Source of the DNA: Candidatus Woesearchaeota archaeon
GTDB lineage: Archaea > Nanobdellota > Nanobdellia > SCGC-AAA011-G17 > UBA489
Direction: 5' to 3'
Length of the DNA stretch: 64,000 nucleotides
Assembly: GCA_018655015.1 (NCBI GenBank)
Contig: JABIKK010000009.1
Span: 1 to 64,000 of the forward strand
Each line of letters starts with the position of its first letter. Position 1 is the stretch's first letter. The notes beneath the pieces are model-generated. The model saw only the letters and a program-made list of their open reading frames with translations, ran no database searches and was not told the DNA's origin. Of this stretch, positions 35,087-44,557 are shown piece after piece. The translations under genes were made by a program, and so were the position numbers.

Positions 35087-35854
35087 GTGAAGGACCTAAT
35101 CTATATTGCTGGACCGTGTGCTGTTGAAAGCTTAGATCAAATAATGAGTATAGGTAGGGCTGTGAAAGATGTGGGAGCTACGCATCTTAGATTTATGTTA
35201 TACAAACCAAGGACCAATCCTGGGAGTTTTCAGGGAGTGGGTGATGAAGGCCTTGGTTGGACAGGGGAAGTTAGAGAGAATGTGGGTTTACCACTTGTTA
35301 CAGAGGTTTTAGATACAAGGGACGTTAGAAAACTTGCAGATTATTTTGATATTTTGCAAATAGGTAGTAGGAATTCTCAGAACTTTGCACTCATTAAAGA
35401 AGTTGGGAATGTTGCAAGAGAACTTGGCGTAGGAGTTATTCTAAAAAGAGGAGCAAGTAACACTGTTGATGAATGGTGGGGTGCATATAATTATCTTGAA
35501 ATGGATCCTGTGAATCCTGGAGAAGTTTATATGTGTGAAAGGGGTGTTAGGTCTGCAACAAATCCTGGCCCAAAAGGAAATATTTTGGATTTGAGTGCTG
35601 TCCCTCTTCTCAATACAGTTTGTCACAATGTAATTGTTGATCCAAGTCATGGTACTGGAAAAAGCTCTTTAGTTGAACGCATGTCTCTTGCTGCAGTTGC
35701 TGCTGGTGCCGATGGTTTGGAAATTGAAGTCCATACTAACCCATTAAAATCAAAAAGTGATCCTTACCAAGCTATAACTCCTGATGAATTTGGTGAAGTT
35801 GTAAGGAAATGCAACATATTTAGACGAGCTTTTGAAGAAGCCTACAGGGAATAA
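35087..35854 (+). CDS. 3-deoxy-7-phosphoheptulonate synthase (KDO8PS-like class)
   Basis: 255 residues starting with GTG. Motifs IAGPCAVES, LRFMLYKPRTNPGSFQG, LLKRG-like VILKRGASNTVDEW and the metal-binding DPSHGTGK identify the short DAHP synthase family. It condenses phosphoenolpyruvate and erythrose-4-phosphate, the first shikimate-pathway step. A TTTATATACC promoter and AGAGGTG before the start support the GTG. KDO-8-phosphate synthase is a less likely reading. Confidence 0.88.
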   Translation: MKDLIYIAGPCAVESLDQIMSIGRAVKDVGATHLRFMLYKPRTNPGSFQGVGDEGLGWTGEVRENVGLPLVTEVLDTRDVRKLADYFDILQIGSRNSQNFALIKEVGNVARELGVGVILKRGASNTVDEWWGAYNYLEMDPVNPGEVYMCERGVRSATNPGPKGNILDLSAVPLLNTVCHNVIVDPSHGTGKSSLVERMSLAAVAAGADGLEIEVHTNPLKSKSDPYQAITPDEFGEVVRKCNIFRRAFEEAYRE

Positions 35855-35933
35855 TATTAATACTCTTTTGAGACAAGCAAAGCAAAGTATATTTTGCATT
35901 GGATAAACATTTAATAGTTTCTTTTGTTCTTGG

Positions 35934-37526
35934 ATGTTTATGAGTCCTGGTTGCAAGTTTATTATTGTTACTGGGGGAGTTTTATCTGGGCTGGGCAAAG
36001 GTGTTGCTGCTGCCTCTATTGGACATTTGTTAGCAGATGGTAGAAAGATTGTTCCAATTAAGTTAGATGGTTATTTGAATGTTGATCCTGGAACAATGAA
36101 TCCTATTGAACATGGTGAAGTTTTTGTTTTAGATGATGGTTCTGAAGTTGATATGGACTTTGGGCATTATGAAAGATTCTTAGGTATTAAATGTAAATCT
36201 GAATGGAATTTAACTATGGGGAAAGTGTTTGATGAGATTAGGAAAAAGGAAAGAAGGGGAGATTTTCTTGGAAAAACTGTGCAGTACATACCACATGTAA
36301 CTGGATTTATTAAAAATAAATTTCATGAAATCAGTGGAAAAGAAAATGCAGATGTTATGTTAATTGAAGTTGGTGGGACAGTTGGAGATATTGAGAATGA
36401 ACTTTATATTGAAGCCTGTAGACAATTGAAGAAGGACGTTGGAAAAGATAATGTTTTGTATGTGCATTTGACATATGTTCCTATTCCTTCTGGGGTCTGT
36501 GAGCAAAAATCTAAACCTACACAACAATCTGTTAACCAGTTAAGAAGTAGGGGGATTAATCCAGATATTATTATTGGAAGATGTAGTCAACATTTAACAC
36601 CAAATGTAAAAGAGAAAATTGCAACATTCTGTGATATTGATAAGAATGCTGTTATTACTGGGCTAGATGTGAATAATATTTATGACATTCCTAAAGTATT
36701 TCACTCTGAGGGTGTTGGTAAAATAGTTGGTGAACACTTTGGTTTTGGTGAATTGCCGTATAATTCTTTTTGGAAAGAAACTCTTGAGAAAGAAGCTGAT
36801 AAGAAAATCAAGGTTGCAATTTGTGGAAAATATACGAGTTTAGGGGATTCCTATGCATCTGTTATTGAGGCTTTAGATCATGCTGGGGCTAATTTAGGCA
36901 CTAAGATTGAGCCTGTTTGGATTGAAACAACTGATGTTGAGAATGGGGAAGTTAACCATAAGATGATGGGGATTGATGGAGTAATTGTTCCTGGAGGATT
37001 TGGTTCAAGAGGTTCTGAGGGTAAAATTAATGTGATTAAACATTGTAGGGAAAATAATATTCCATTCTTAGGTCTTTGTTATGGTATGCAGTTGGCTGTT
37101 GTTGATTATGCAAGGAATGTTGCAGGTTTAAGTGGAGCAAATAGTTCTGAAGTTGAACCCAAGACACCTAATCCTGTAATTGATTTATTGCCTGAACAAA
37201 AAGATGTTTCTGAAAAAGGTGCTACAATGAGACTTGGCGGATATGATATTAATGTTAAAGAAGGAAGTTTAGCTGAAGGAATTTATGGAAAACTTGCAAG
37301 ATTAAGATTTAGACATAGGTGGGAAATTAATCCAGATTATGTAGAGAAACTAAAAAATGCAGGACTTGTTTTTTCTGGTTATTCGCCCGATGAAAGAATA
37401 ATGCAAATATTAGAATTGCCTGAACATAAATTCTTTATGGCAACGCAAGCTCATCCAGAATTAACTTCCAAATTAGAAAAGCCAGATGGATTGTTTTTTA
37501 ATTTTGTTAAAAGTTGTTTGAATTAA
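35934..37526 (+). CDS. pyrG: CTP synthase
   Basis: 530 residues. The synthase domain begins KFIIVTGGVLSGLGKGVAAASIG and includes DPYLN-like GYLNVDPGTM; the C-terminal glutaminase domain has PGGFGSRG, GLCYGMQ (catalytic Cys) and HPE near the end. It converts UTP to CTP using glutamine. ATG at 35940 (MSPGCKF) is an alternative start. Confidence 0.97.
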   Translation: MFMSPGCKFIIVTGGVLSGLGKGVAAASIGHLLADGRKIVPIKLDGYLNVDPGTMNPIEHGEVFVLDDGSEVDMDFGHYERFLGIKCKSEWNLTMGKVFDEIRKKERRGDFLGKTVQYIPHVTGFIKNKFHEISGKENADVMLIEVGGTVGDIENELYIEACRQLKKDVGKDNVLYVHLTYVPIPSGVCEQKSKPTQQSVNQLRSRGINPDIIIGRCSQHLTPNVKEKIATFCDIDKNAVITGLDVNNIYDIPKVFHSEGVGKIVGEHFGFGELPYNSFWKETLEKEADKKIKVAICGKYTSLGDSYASVIEALDHAGANLGTKIEPVWIETTDVENGEVNHKMMGIDGVIVPGGFGSRGSEGKINVIKHCRENNIPFLGLCYGMQLAVVDYARNVAGLSGANSSEVEPKTPNPVIDLLPEQKDVSEKGATMRLGGYDINVKEGSLAEGIYGKLARLRFRHRWEINPDYVEKLKNAGLVFSGYSPDERIMQILELPEHKFFMATQAHPELTSKLEKPDGLFFNFVKSCLN

Positions 37527-37916
37527 TTATCTTTTTGTGTAGTGTTTATCTCTTGGAGGAGAAACGCAAAAATATCCAAATTCTTTAAAAGCTCTTGGAG
37601 GTTCTTCCCTTGTATTAAATGCCCTAGAATCTTTTGCTGAATAGGTGTATCTGTTTCCGCCAACTTCTATACTGGTGGGGGCACACCCATGTTCGATAAT
37701 TATTCTGGGGTTGATTCCTTTAATTTTTAAACCTGGTTGCATTGATTCCCAATCTGATACAGAATCTAACCTTTGTAATGAAGCAGATAGAACAAGATCA
37801 GTCAGGTCTTTTTGTCCGTTAGGAAGAAAAAATCTAAATTTAACACTTCTTGGGACCGAAGGACTATTTGTTGCCTTTTCAGCTCCATGACCATTTCCAT
37901 TCCTAAATAAATTCAT
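37527..37916 (-). CDS. hypothetical protein
   Basis: 129 residues from ATG at 37916 (MNLFRNGNGHG); a GTG three codons earlier is the track start. Soluble, beta-rich, no recognised domain (IKGINPRIIIEHGCAPTSIEVGGNRYTYS). A TATATAAAT-type promoter on the minus strand lies near 37964-37972. Convergent and adjacent to pyrG. Confidence 0.55.
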   Translation of the reverse strand: MNLFRNGNGHGAEKATNSPSVPRSVKFRFFLPNGQKDLTDLVLSASLQRLDSVSDWESMQPGLKIKGINPRIIIEHGCAPTSIEVGGNRYTYSAKDSRAFNTREEPPRAFKEFGYFCVSPPRDKHYTKR

Positions 37917-37982
37917 ATCAAACACTTCATGTAATTACTAGAACCATTCTGTAGTTGTAACTGGTATATAAATTTTATGAAG

Positions 37983-38006
37983 AAAAAATGTGGCGGTTGG
38001 ACCGCC
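37983..38006 (-). terminator. hairpin plus T-run after the DoxX gene
   Basis: On the minus strand GGCGGT-CCA-ACCGCC forms a GC-rich 6-bp stem with a 3-nt loop, followed after ACA by six T. It lies 8 nt beyond the DoxX stop codon. This has the shape of a factor-independent terminator, and T-runs alone also terminate archaeal transcription. Confidence 0.65.
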
Positions 38007-38013
38007 GGTTTGT

Positions 38014-38400
38014 TTATTCTTTACTGACTGCGAAACTTCCATTACCGGTGTATCTTAATAAATTAAGTCCTGCAATAGCTCCAAGTCTGAATAGAATATC
38101 TATCATTCTCATTGGATTTTCAACGTCTTTAATGTGGACTGTTAAAATCGCAACTGCTAGAATGATTATTAATGGCCATACTGCATATTTAACCTTGAAT
38201 CCTACGACAAGTGCGATTCCGAAAACAATTTCTGAAAGGATTAAAATCCATCCAAATAAAGCTGCACTTGGGAAACCGAGGCCACCTAGCATGCCAATGA
38301 TCATATCTGGATTCATTAGTTTAGAAATTCCTGGAATTAGGAATAATAAACCGAGTAGTACTCTCATGAATGTTATTGAATTGTCATTTCCATTACTCAT
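38014..38400 (-). CDS. DoxX-family membrane protein
   Basis: 128 residues with four membrane helices and the DoxX pattern: RVLLGLLFLIPGISKLMNPDM, GFPSAALFGWILILSEIVFGIALVVGFKVKYA. DoxX-like proteins are small quinone- or redox-linked membrane proteins; the exact role in archaea without terminal oxidases is unclear. Confidence 0.88.
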   Translation of the reverse strand: MSNGNDNSITFMRVLLGLLFLIPGISKLMNPDMIIGMLGGLGFPSAALFGWILILSEIVFGIALVVGFKVKYAVWPLIIILAVAILTVHIKDVENPMRMIDILFRLGAIAGLNLLRYTGNGSFAVSKE

Positions 38401-38532
38401 AGCTCTCCCCCCTTAATTGATACTTATCATTAGTTATCTCCCTTTAAAAATGTTATATTTAACTTAACAATGGTTTTATAATTTGTTTATAAATGGACAA
38501 AATTTATATATCTTAATTGCTTAAATAAATAA

Positions 38533-40017
38533 ATGGGGGTTGAAAAGATTAGGGCAAGATGGCCATCTAGATTTGTATTTATTTTAGCTGCTGTTGGTTC
38601 TGCAGTTGGTTTAGGTAATTTATGGCGTTTTCCATATTTAACGTATAAGTATGGTGGTGGTGCTTTCTTAATTCCTTATTTGATTGCTTTGTTTGTTATT
38701 GGTTTTCCCTTATTGATATTAGAATTTGCTTTAGGTCAGAAGATTCAAAGAGCTGCAGTTGATGCATTTGCAAGTGTTAAGAAACAGTTTGCTGGTGTTG
38801 CATGGTGGGCTTTATTTTCTGGATTTTTAGTTATAACTTATTATGCAGTTGTTATGGCTTGGGCGTTGAAGTATTTAGCTTCTTCATTAAGCGTTGCTTG
38901 GTCTGGAAATAGTGAAGGATTTTTCTTTAATAATGTTTTAGGCTTAAGTGAGTCTGCGGCAGTACTTGGTGGAATACAATGGCCGTTGTTTTTTGCTTTA
39001 ATTTTAGTTTGGTTAATGATTTATTTCTCTGTGTTTAAAGGTGTGAAGAGTGTTGGTAAGGTTGTTTTAATTACAATGCCTGTGCCAATTATATTATTAT
39101 TTGTTTTATTGTTTAGGGCTTTGACTTTGGAAGGTGCTGGAACTGGACTTTATTATTTTTTAATCCCAAACTTTGCTGCATTGCTTGATCCACAAGTATG
39201 GGTTGCTGCATTTTCACAAATATTCTTTACGTTAACTTTAGCCTTTGGTGTGATGGTGGCGTATGCTAGTTTTAATGATAGACATCAAGATGTTTCTGGA
39301 AACGCTTTATGGACTGCAGTAATTAATTCATTAGTTAGTATTGTTTCTGGATTTGTTGTGTTTGCAACATTAGGATTTATGTCTATGTCTAAAGGTGTGG
39401 GTGTGCCTGATGTTGTTGCTAGTGGTCCTAGTTTAGCTTTTGTTGTATTTCCTGAAGCATTATCTTTGATGCCATGGGCTCCTTTTTTCTCGGTGTTGTT
39501 TTTCTTGACATTGTTAATGTTAGGAATTGATAGTGCATTTTCAATTGTTGAAGCTATTGCTGCTGCGTTGAAAGATAAGTTTGGAAAAATTAGGCGTGAA
39601 AGGTTGACATTCTATATTTGTTCTATTGGATTTTTACTTGGTATAATTTATACGACTGGTGCCGGATTGTATTTCTTAGATATTGTAGATCATTTTGTTA
39701 CTAATATTGCGATATTAACTGTTGGAATTTTACAATGTATTATGATTGGATGGGTTTATGGTACTGCAAGGTTAAGAAGATACATTAATAGGGTTTCCAA
39801 ATTTCAGATAGGTAAATGGTGGGATGTTTGTATTAAATATGTAACTCCATTGATATTATTAACATTATTAATATTCCAATTGTATACTGAGTTTACAACC
39901 CCTTACGAAGGATATCCAACTTGGGCATTATTGGTTGGATGGGGAGCTGTATTGATACCATTAGTAATTGCTTTCTTGATTCCTCAAGCAGAAGTTCTTA
40001 TTGACGATGAGGATTAA
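38533..40017 (+). CDS. sodium-dependent transporter, NSS/SNF family
   Basis: 494 residues with about twelve helices. The N-terminus RWPSRFVFILAAVGSAVGLGNLWRFPYL is the NSS signature with the Na+/substrate site, and the family's later helices (ILVWLMIYFSVFKGVKSVGKVV; LTLLMLGIDSAFSIVEA) follow. It probably imports amino acids with sodium. The promoter TTTATATATC lies about 25-30 nt upstream of the start. Confidence 0.95.
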   Translation: MGVEKIRARWPSRFVFILAAVGSAVGLGNLWRFPYLTYKYGGGAFLIPYLIALFVIGFPLLILEFALGQKIQRAAVDAFASVKKQFAGVAWWALFSGFLVITYYAVVMAWALKYLASSLSVAWSGNSEGFFFNNVLGLSESAAVLGGIQWPLFFALILVWLMIYFSVFKGVKSVGKVVLITMPVPIILLFVLLFRALTLEGAGTGLYYFLIPNFAALLDPQVWVAAFSQIFFTLTLAFGVMVAYASFNDRHQDVSGNALWTAVINSLVSIVSGFVVFATLGFMSMSKGVGVPDVVASGPSLAFVVFPEALSLMPWAPFFSVLFFLTLLMLGIDSAFSIVEAIAAALKDKFGKIRRERLTFYICSIGFLLGIIYTTGAGLYFLDIVDHFVTNIAILTVGILQCIMIGWVYGTARLRRYINRVSKFQIGKWWDVCIKYVTPLILLTLLIFQLYTEFTTPYEGYPTWALLVGWGAVLIPLVIAFLIPQAEVLIDDED

Positions 40018-40105
40018 TTTGAGTTATTTCTTTTCTCTTACATTTATGTGATGTTTCACCTTAGAATCTTGCTATTAATTCTCTTTAAATATATTTAGTT
40101 TAGAA

Positions 40106-40423
40106 TTAAGCGGCGCGTTCTTTTATTTCGTATAGGTGATTTAGAACCCCTTGCCTATTTGAGAATGTGTTTCCATCATCGTGTTTAAATGCATGAGTCA
40201 TTTGTCTGTGATATGATGCTAATTCCATATAGACTGTAGAATTTGGTATTTCTCTTTTTTTATCGGGTTGTAATGTTCTTCTGAACACTTCTGCAATACC
40301 ACTTAAATTCAATTCTGGTTGTTCCTCTATGAAAGAAATTAAAGTGTCTACCTTGATAAGATCTCTTTCTTTCCTAACTTTTTTTGGATCTACGCCAGGG
40401 TTTAGTCTTGGATTTAAAGTCAT
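40106..40423 (-). CDS. hypothetical protein
   Basis: 105 residues, basic N-terminus (PRLNPGVDPKKVRKERDLIKV) and helical body. Not recognised. It stands between the symporter (convergent) and the GNAT gene (same strand, 84 nt away). Confidence 0.5.
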   Translation of the reverse strand: MTLNPRLNPGVDPKKVRKERDLIKVDTLISFIEEQPELNLSGIAEVFRRTLQPDKKREIPNSTVYMELASYHRQMTHAFKHDDGNTFSNRQGVLNHLYEIKERAA

Positions 40424-40507
40424 CTTAAATAAGTTAAGAACTTAAACTATTTATAAATTTAGTTTATTTTTCAATAGAGACGAAAATATATCTCCGAAGT
40501 ATCTGAA

Positions 40508-41002
40508 TTAAAAAACCGGCCGTCCTAATAAATACCCCATCACTTCCATGGTTCCATTGAATGAACTTCCGCCTGATCTGAACCCTAATTTTTCGTAGAG
40601 TCTACGGGCTTCAATGTTCTTTTTTGAAACCGATAATGCAACCATATCTTTATTTTCTACTTTTGCACGAGCGATACAATCTTTGATTAGACGTGTCCCA
40701 ATTCCTCTACTTTTTACTTCTGCAATAACCCAATCAATTGTTGTTCTTTCTCCGTTTAAACTGTCAAACCCCTCTATTAGTAACCCATCTAATGATTCAT
40801 CTGTGAAATGTGCTACGAATCTGTTTTTGGAATTAGTGCCTAGGTTTCTTTCGATATATTCTTCAGTGTATTTGTTTTTAGATCTCTCTAGTGGAGACTC
40901 ATCATACAAATGTCTTACATCCCTTAGTGCTTTATGGAACATAGCTACGTAGTCAGGAACTAATACTGCATCATCTGAGACTAATATTCTACAAGTTTGC
41001 AT
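40508..41002 (-). CDS. GNAT-family N-acetyltransferase
   Basis: 164 residues with the GNAT acetyl-CoA-binding loop VKSRGIGTRLIKDCIARAK and the C-terminal LSVSKKNIEARRLYEKLGFRS. It acetylates an unknown amine substrate. A weak TTTAAACAA promoter lies before the ATG. Confidence 0.9.
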   Translation of the reverse strand: MQTCRILVSDDAVLVPDYVAMFHKALRDVRHLYDESPLERSKNKYTEEYIERNLGTNSKNRFVAHFTDESLDGLLIEGFDSLNGERTTIDWVIAEVKSRGIGTRLIKDCIARAKVENKDMVALSVSKKNIEARRLYEKLGFRSGGSSFNGTMEVMGYLLGRPVF

Positions 41003-41056
41003 AAATTTGTTGTTTAAAGTTAGAATAAAAGGCTTTGGATGTTGTGGGTGGCAGAG

Positions 41057-41077
41057 TTAAGACTTAACAAGTCTTAA
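41057..41077. repeat. perfect 9-bp inverted repeat between divergent genes
   Basis: TTAAGACTT-AAC-AAGTCTTAA, a complete 9-bp inverted repeat with a 3-bp centre, between the GNAT gene and the kinase gene. The divergent setting makes a terminator unlikely; it could be an operator or a hairpin in the leader of an unrecognised small RNA. The kinase promoter TTTATAAT follows at 41103-41110. Confidence 0.55.
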
Positions 41078-41154
41078 GGTGGGATTCATTTCACAGGAAT
41101 ATTTATAATCTTTCAGTAATTGTTCATATTATTGAATATTAAAAAAGGTGATGA

Positions 41155-42009
41155 ATGAAATTTTCAGAAGAAAAAATTAAAAAATTAGTTTGGGATAATT
41201 TAAAATGTAATGTTGATCAAATTGTAGATAGTTCTAAGGGTGAAGATCAATTAGTAAAAATTGTTAATACTGATAAGGGTAAATTTGTTGTAAAATTTCC
41301 AAAAGATAAAGAAATGGTTAATAGGCAGATCTTTGCAAATAATAAACTGGAAGGGAAAATACCAATTGCTAAGATAATGTATCATACTGAAGACTGTATT
41401 CTTGAAACATTTCTTCCTGGAAAGGAATTATCAAGAGTTAAGCTGAATAAAGTTGAATCATCTAAAATATTTTTGCAGTTGGGAGAAATCTTAGCAAAAG
41501 TACACCAAATTAATCTTAAAGGGGTGGGCTTTATTGAAAACCAACAAGGGAAATATAATTCTATGAAAGAGTTTATCGATGAATATTGGCTTAAAGATAG
41601 GCTTAAAGATCTTTTAAAATATAAAACTGTTACAAAAAAAGAGATGATTTTAATTGAAGAGTATTTGTGTAAACATGAATATCTTCAAAAAACCGAAGAA
41701 TTTTGCTTGTTACACTTTGACTACATAGATAGTAACATCAAGGTGGATAAAGGGAATGTTTCGGGAATATTTGATTTTGCAGATATAATCTCTGGACCAA
41801 GAGAATTTGATTTTTCTAGATTATATATTGCCCATCATGGTGACATGTTTGATCTTATTCTAAAAGGATATTCTCAAAAATTAGATATAAACAAAATAAG
41901 ATATTATTCTGCATTAACTTTAATGAGGCTGTTACCTTATCTTGAGGACTTAGATTTGAAACAGTACAAAAAAGGGTTAAAACTTATGTGGGACATTGTA
42001 GGGAATTAA
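41155..42009 (+). CDS. aminoglycoside phosphotransferase-family kinase
   Basis: 284 residues: N-lobe ATP site (DKGKFVVKFPKD), catalytic loop HFDYIDSNIKVD (HxDxxxxN) and metal motif GIFDFADIISGP, followed by the helical C-lobe. It phosphorylates a small molecule, possibly a sugar, homoserine or choline. AGGTGATG precedes the start. It is the last gene before the left repeat of the integrative element. Confidence 0.9.
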   Translation: MKFSEEKIKKLVWDNLKCNVDQIVDSSKGEDQLVKIVNTDKGKFVVKFPKDKEMVNRQIFANNKLEGKIPIAKIMYHTEDCILETFLPGKELSRVKLNKVESSKIFLQLGEILAKVHQINLKGVGFIENQQGKYNSMKEFIDEYWLKDRLKDLLKYKTVTKKEMILIEEYLCKHEYLQKTEEFCLLHFDYIDSNIKVDKGNVSGIFDFADIISGPREFDFSRLYIAHHGDMFDLILKGYSQKLDINKIRYYSALTLMRLLPYLEDLDLKQYKKGLKLMWDIVGN

Positions 42010-42013
42010 AGAG

Positions 42014-42048
42014 TGCGGCGGCCGTGAAGGCTTAGTTAGTTCTAATGC
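42014..42048 (+). repeat. left 35-bp element-end site (attL-like)
   Basis: TGCGGCGGCCG, then seven bases TGAAGGC, then TTAGTTAGTTCTAATGC. The 11-bp and 17-bp arms are identical to those at 54255-54289 in the same orientation, while the seven central bases differ completely. It begins four bases after the kinase stop codon and marks the border between chromosomal genes and the accessory block. Confidence 0.8.
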
Positions 42049-42093
42049 GCTAGTGCCTATTTGTTAGTTGGTAAAAGAAGTATTTAATTCTTT

Positions 42094-42921
42094 TTAATTG
42101 GTCTTTACGGCATAATCTGTGTTCCACCAATCTGTATTGTAATTTAACGGAATAATCTTTGCTTCTTTATGCTTATACTGTTCTGGTACCTCTCCAATTT
42201 TCCAATTCTTGCCAGTCGTTTCTACATAAAAATATGTTGAACCATTATATTCAAATTTCAAAGGGTTTTGTGCAAAAATAGCCTCTGTCCCTGTCTGCTC
42301 AAACCAACTTTCAGGTAACCCTAAGTCTGTTAATTTTATTGGGTCAACGGCAATAGCTATATGGTCGTCATATCGAAGTAATATTGTTTTAAAGCCCAGT
42401 GTACCTAACAAACTTGCCATCAGGTAGCTTGTATCTTCACAATCTCCGTTTTGCTCCACCAACGTCTCTACGGGATATTTGGGATAGTCATCAAAGTTTA
42501 GTTTGGCATCTTCTATGTAACTAACCTGTTCAACGAACCTCATAACTTTTTTTACTTCTCTTGCATCATATGTTCTTACAAAAAACATGTCTTCTAATAT
42601 AACCTGCATTGACGGGTCCGATATGGTGACATATTCTCCTCCATGCTCTACCCTTGGTTTATTTCTATAATAATCATATATATCTAAATCGATAGGTATT
42701 TCTTTTTCATTAAATATCTTGATTATTTTTCTGCCATCTCCAAAGGGATGCTCATCTAATTTGTCTGGGATGGTGTCATTATCTGAGTCCATATCTTGTA
42801 GTTTTGAATTAAAAATATTTTCTATAACATCCCCATTATTAATATACACAAAAGATATTATAATTATTAAACCTATTGTAATCAATAACCAATTTCCAAC
42901 ATTATTAGTTTCTTTTTTCAT
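42094..42921 (-). CDS. membrane-anchored transglutaminase-like protein
   Basis: 275 residues: N-terminal membrane helix, a calcium-binding thrombospondin type 3-like stretch (DMDSDNDTIPDKLDEHPFGD), then a transglutaminase-like fold with Cys in VEQNGDCEDTSYLMASLL, His in RYDDHIAIAVDP and a later beta region. It should act outside the cell as a peptidase or cross-linker. Its ATG overlaps the stop of the upstream lipoprotein gene, so the two are coupled. Confidence 0.8.
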   Translation of the reverse strand: MKKETNNVGNWLLITIGLIIIISFVYINNGDVIENIFNSKLQDMDSDNDTIPDKLDEHPFGDGRKIIKIFNEKEIPIDLDIYDYYRNKPRVEHGGEYVTISDPSMQVILEDMFFVRTYDAREVKKVMRFVEQVSYIEDAKLNFDDYPKYPVETLVEQNGDCEDTSYLMASLLGTLGFKTILLRYDDHIAIAVDPIKLTDLGLPESWFEQTGTEAIFAQNPLKFEYNGSTYFYVETTGKNWKIGEVPEQYKHKEAKIIPLNYNTDWWNTDYAVKTN

Positions 42922-43943
42922 TATTCACAGTATGGGTCTTCAGAACAATCAGAGTCTTCACAGTCCATTAGTTTATCTCCATCATTATCTTTGTAATCAT
43001 TACAAATTTCTTGAAGCTCTTTGCACCACTCTTTTCTCGAGTATACTTGCTCGTCTCCTTCATCATAGAATACTTCACAAGTATACTCGTATACATCTAT
43101 GCTTTTGAAGTTATAAATTTCAAATTGAATCGGTTTTGTTTTAACTTGCCAAGTTTGGTCGCATTCATCTGTCCTAGGAGGACAGCTAGGTATCAAATCT
43201 GTCCCTTCGTACATCTTTTCAAAATTTTCCGGAAGGTCTCCGCGAGATTTGTAAATTTCTATTTTAATATTAATATCTTCATTGAAATAAACTCCTTTTC
43301 TTAATAATGGATTTCCATATACTGGAATTTTCCATACAAATAATCCTTGGCCTTTTAGTAAAGGGTTGTATCCCAAACATTTTCCTTCAGTAATATAAAA
43401 AATTTCTTTTCCAATCTTTGTTTCTTTTGTACTAATATTTTCTTCACAAGAATCCACAAAATAATCTTCTAACCATAAATCCTCGATGTACTCTGGATAG
43501 AATGCTCCTCCCATGCCCATTCTTGGACCATAGTTTAGTAAATCTGCACCATATTCCTTAAGATATTTTAATTGAATTGTTCTAAATTTTTCTTGCATTA
43601 TATTAGCAGTGTAGTAATTATCTGCAGATATTTTGATTCTTACAAAAGGATATTCTTCATTAATTCCTAATTTATCAAATTCTAAATAAATTCTATCTTC
43701 TACATCTTCAAAGCCATAATAATAAGAATTAAGATTTTTATTTTGTGCTGGAGTGACGTACTTAAGAATCATAGTTTCATTATAAACTAATATTTCTTCA
43801 TCAGAAGTTTCTTTAGTTTCAATTTCTACATCCTCTGTTTCAACAATTAATGGTTTTTCTTCTATTTTTGAAACCTCTTGAGAATTACATCCTACAAGTG
43901 TTAAAGATAGAATTATTAAAACTAAAACAGCTATTTTTCCCAT
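42921..43943 (-). CDS. lipoprotein of unknown function
   Basis: 340 residues: signal peptide with lipobox SLTLVGCNS, an acidic linker (VETEDVEIETKETSDEEI), a beta-rich body with paired Cys, and a C-terminal Cys/Asp repeat (CNDYKDNDGDKLMDCEDSDCSEDPYCE) resembling calcium-binding loops in secreted proteins. It is the first gene of the operon with the transglutaminase-like protein. Family not recognised. Confidence 0.7.
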   Translation of the reverse strand: MGKIAVLVLIILSLTLVGCNSQEVSKIEEKPLIVETEDVEIETKETSDEEILVYNETMILKYVTPAQNKNLNSYYYGFEDVEDRIYLEFDKLGINEEYPFVRIKISADNYYTANIMQEKFRTIQLKYLKEYGADLLNYGPRMGMGGAFYPEYIEDLWLEDYFVDSCEENISTKETKIGKEIFYITEGKCLGYNPLLKGQGLFVWKIPVYGNPLLRKGVYFNEDINIKIEIYKSRGDLPENFEKMYEGTDLIPSCPPRTDECDQTWQVKTKPIQFEIYNFKSIDVYEYTCEVFYDEGDEQVYSRKEWCKELQEICNDYKDNDGDKLMDCEDSDCSEDPYCE

Positions 43944-44040
43944 AGTTCTGCATCATTTTTGAGATATTTAATCTTTTCTAAAAAACCGACCCCCCTAAGA
44001 ATTAAGAAAGGATTAAATATTCATTTTATCTCAGATATCT

Positions 44041-44526
44041 GTGAAATTAATATGTTTTAATAAGTATTTTATCTTAATTGGCCTACTAACATTGGTTTTA
44101 GTTAATAATTCTTTAGCTAATGAAGAGATTTCACCAGATGACAATTTGTTCGAAAAAGAGAACAATTTTTTTCAAAGTATTTTTCATTGGTTTTTAGATT
44201 TATTTGAAAGTGAAACTGCCGTTGTTGATTCTGTTGAAAGTACGGATTCTCCAAAATTAGATGCTTTACATGTTATTGAAGAACAATCAAAAGAGGGAAA
44301 ACCTAAACATGTTACTAATGAGACTTGTGATGGTTGCAAGATATTTGATATAAACTGGACTAGACAAGAATGTTTTTCCGAGAATTTTATTTGTCCTGCA
44401 GATGTAAAAGGGAAGTCTCTTGGATGTATGCCTGCATTTCCCAATAGAGATTATGCCAAGTTTTGTGTTGAACCCTGTCTGAGTTGGATTATAGAAACTT
44501 GCGGTTTTGAAGGTTATAATTCATAA
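44041..44526 (+). CDS. secreted Cys-rich protein (paralogue of 51868)
   Basis: 161 residues from GTG: signal peptide (ILIGLLTLVLVNNSLA), a variable acidic middle, then a conserved C-terminal module: INWTRQECFSENFICP, LGCMP and AKFCVEPCLSWIIETCGFEG. The same module ends the 51868 protein, with six Cys in matching spacing. TTAAATATT about 27 nt upstream fits a leaderless GTG start. Not a family I can name. Confidence 0.7.
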   Translation: MKLICFNKYFILIGLLTLVLVNNSLANEEISPDDNLFEKENNFFQSIFHWFLDLFESETAVVDSVESTDSPKLDALHVIEEQSKEGKPKHVTNETCDGCKIFDINWTRQECFSENFICPADVKGKSLGCMPAFPNRDYAKFCVEPCLSWIIETCGFEGYNS

Positions 44527-44557
44527 TGAAATTTAAAAGTACTGTTAAATTATTGTT

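Noticed and set aside
37978-38028. 16-codon ORF MKKKCGGWTAGLFILY
   Set aside because: It coincides with the DoxX terminator hairpin, and its TATA-like sequence is only about 10 bp away, too close for initiation before the ATG.
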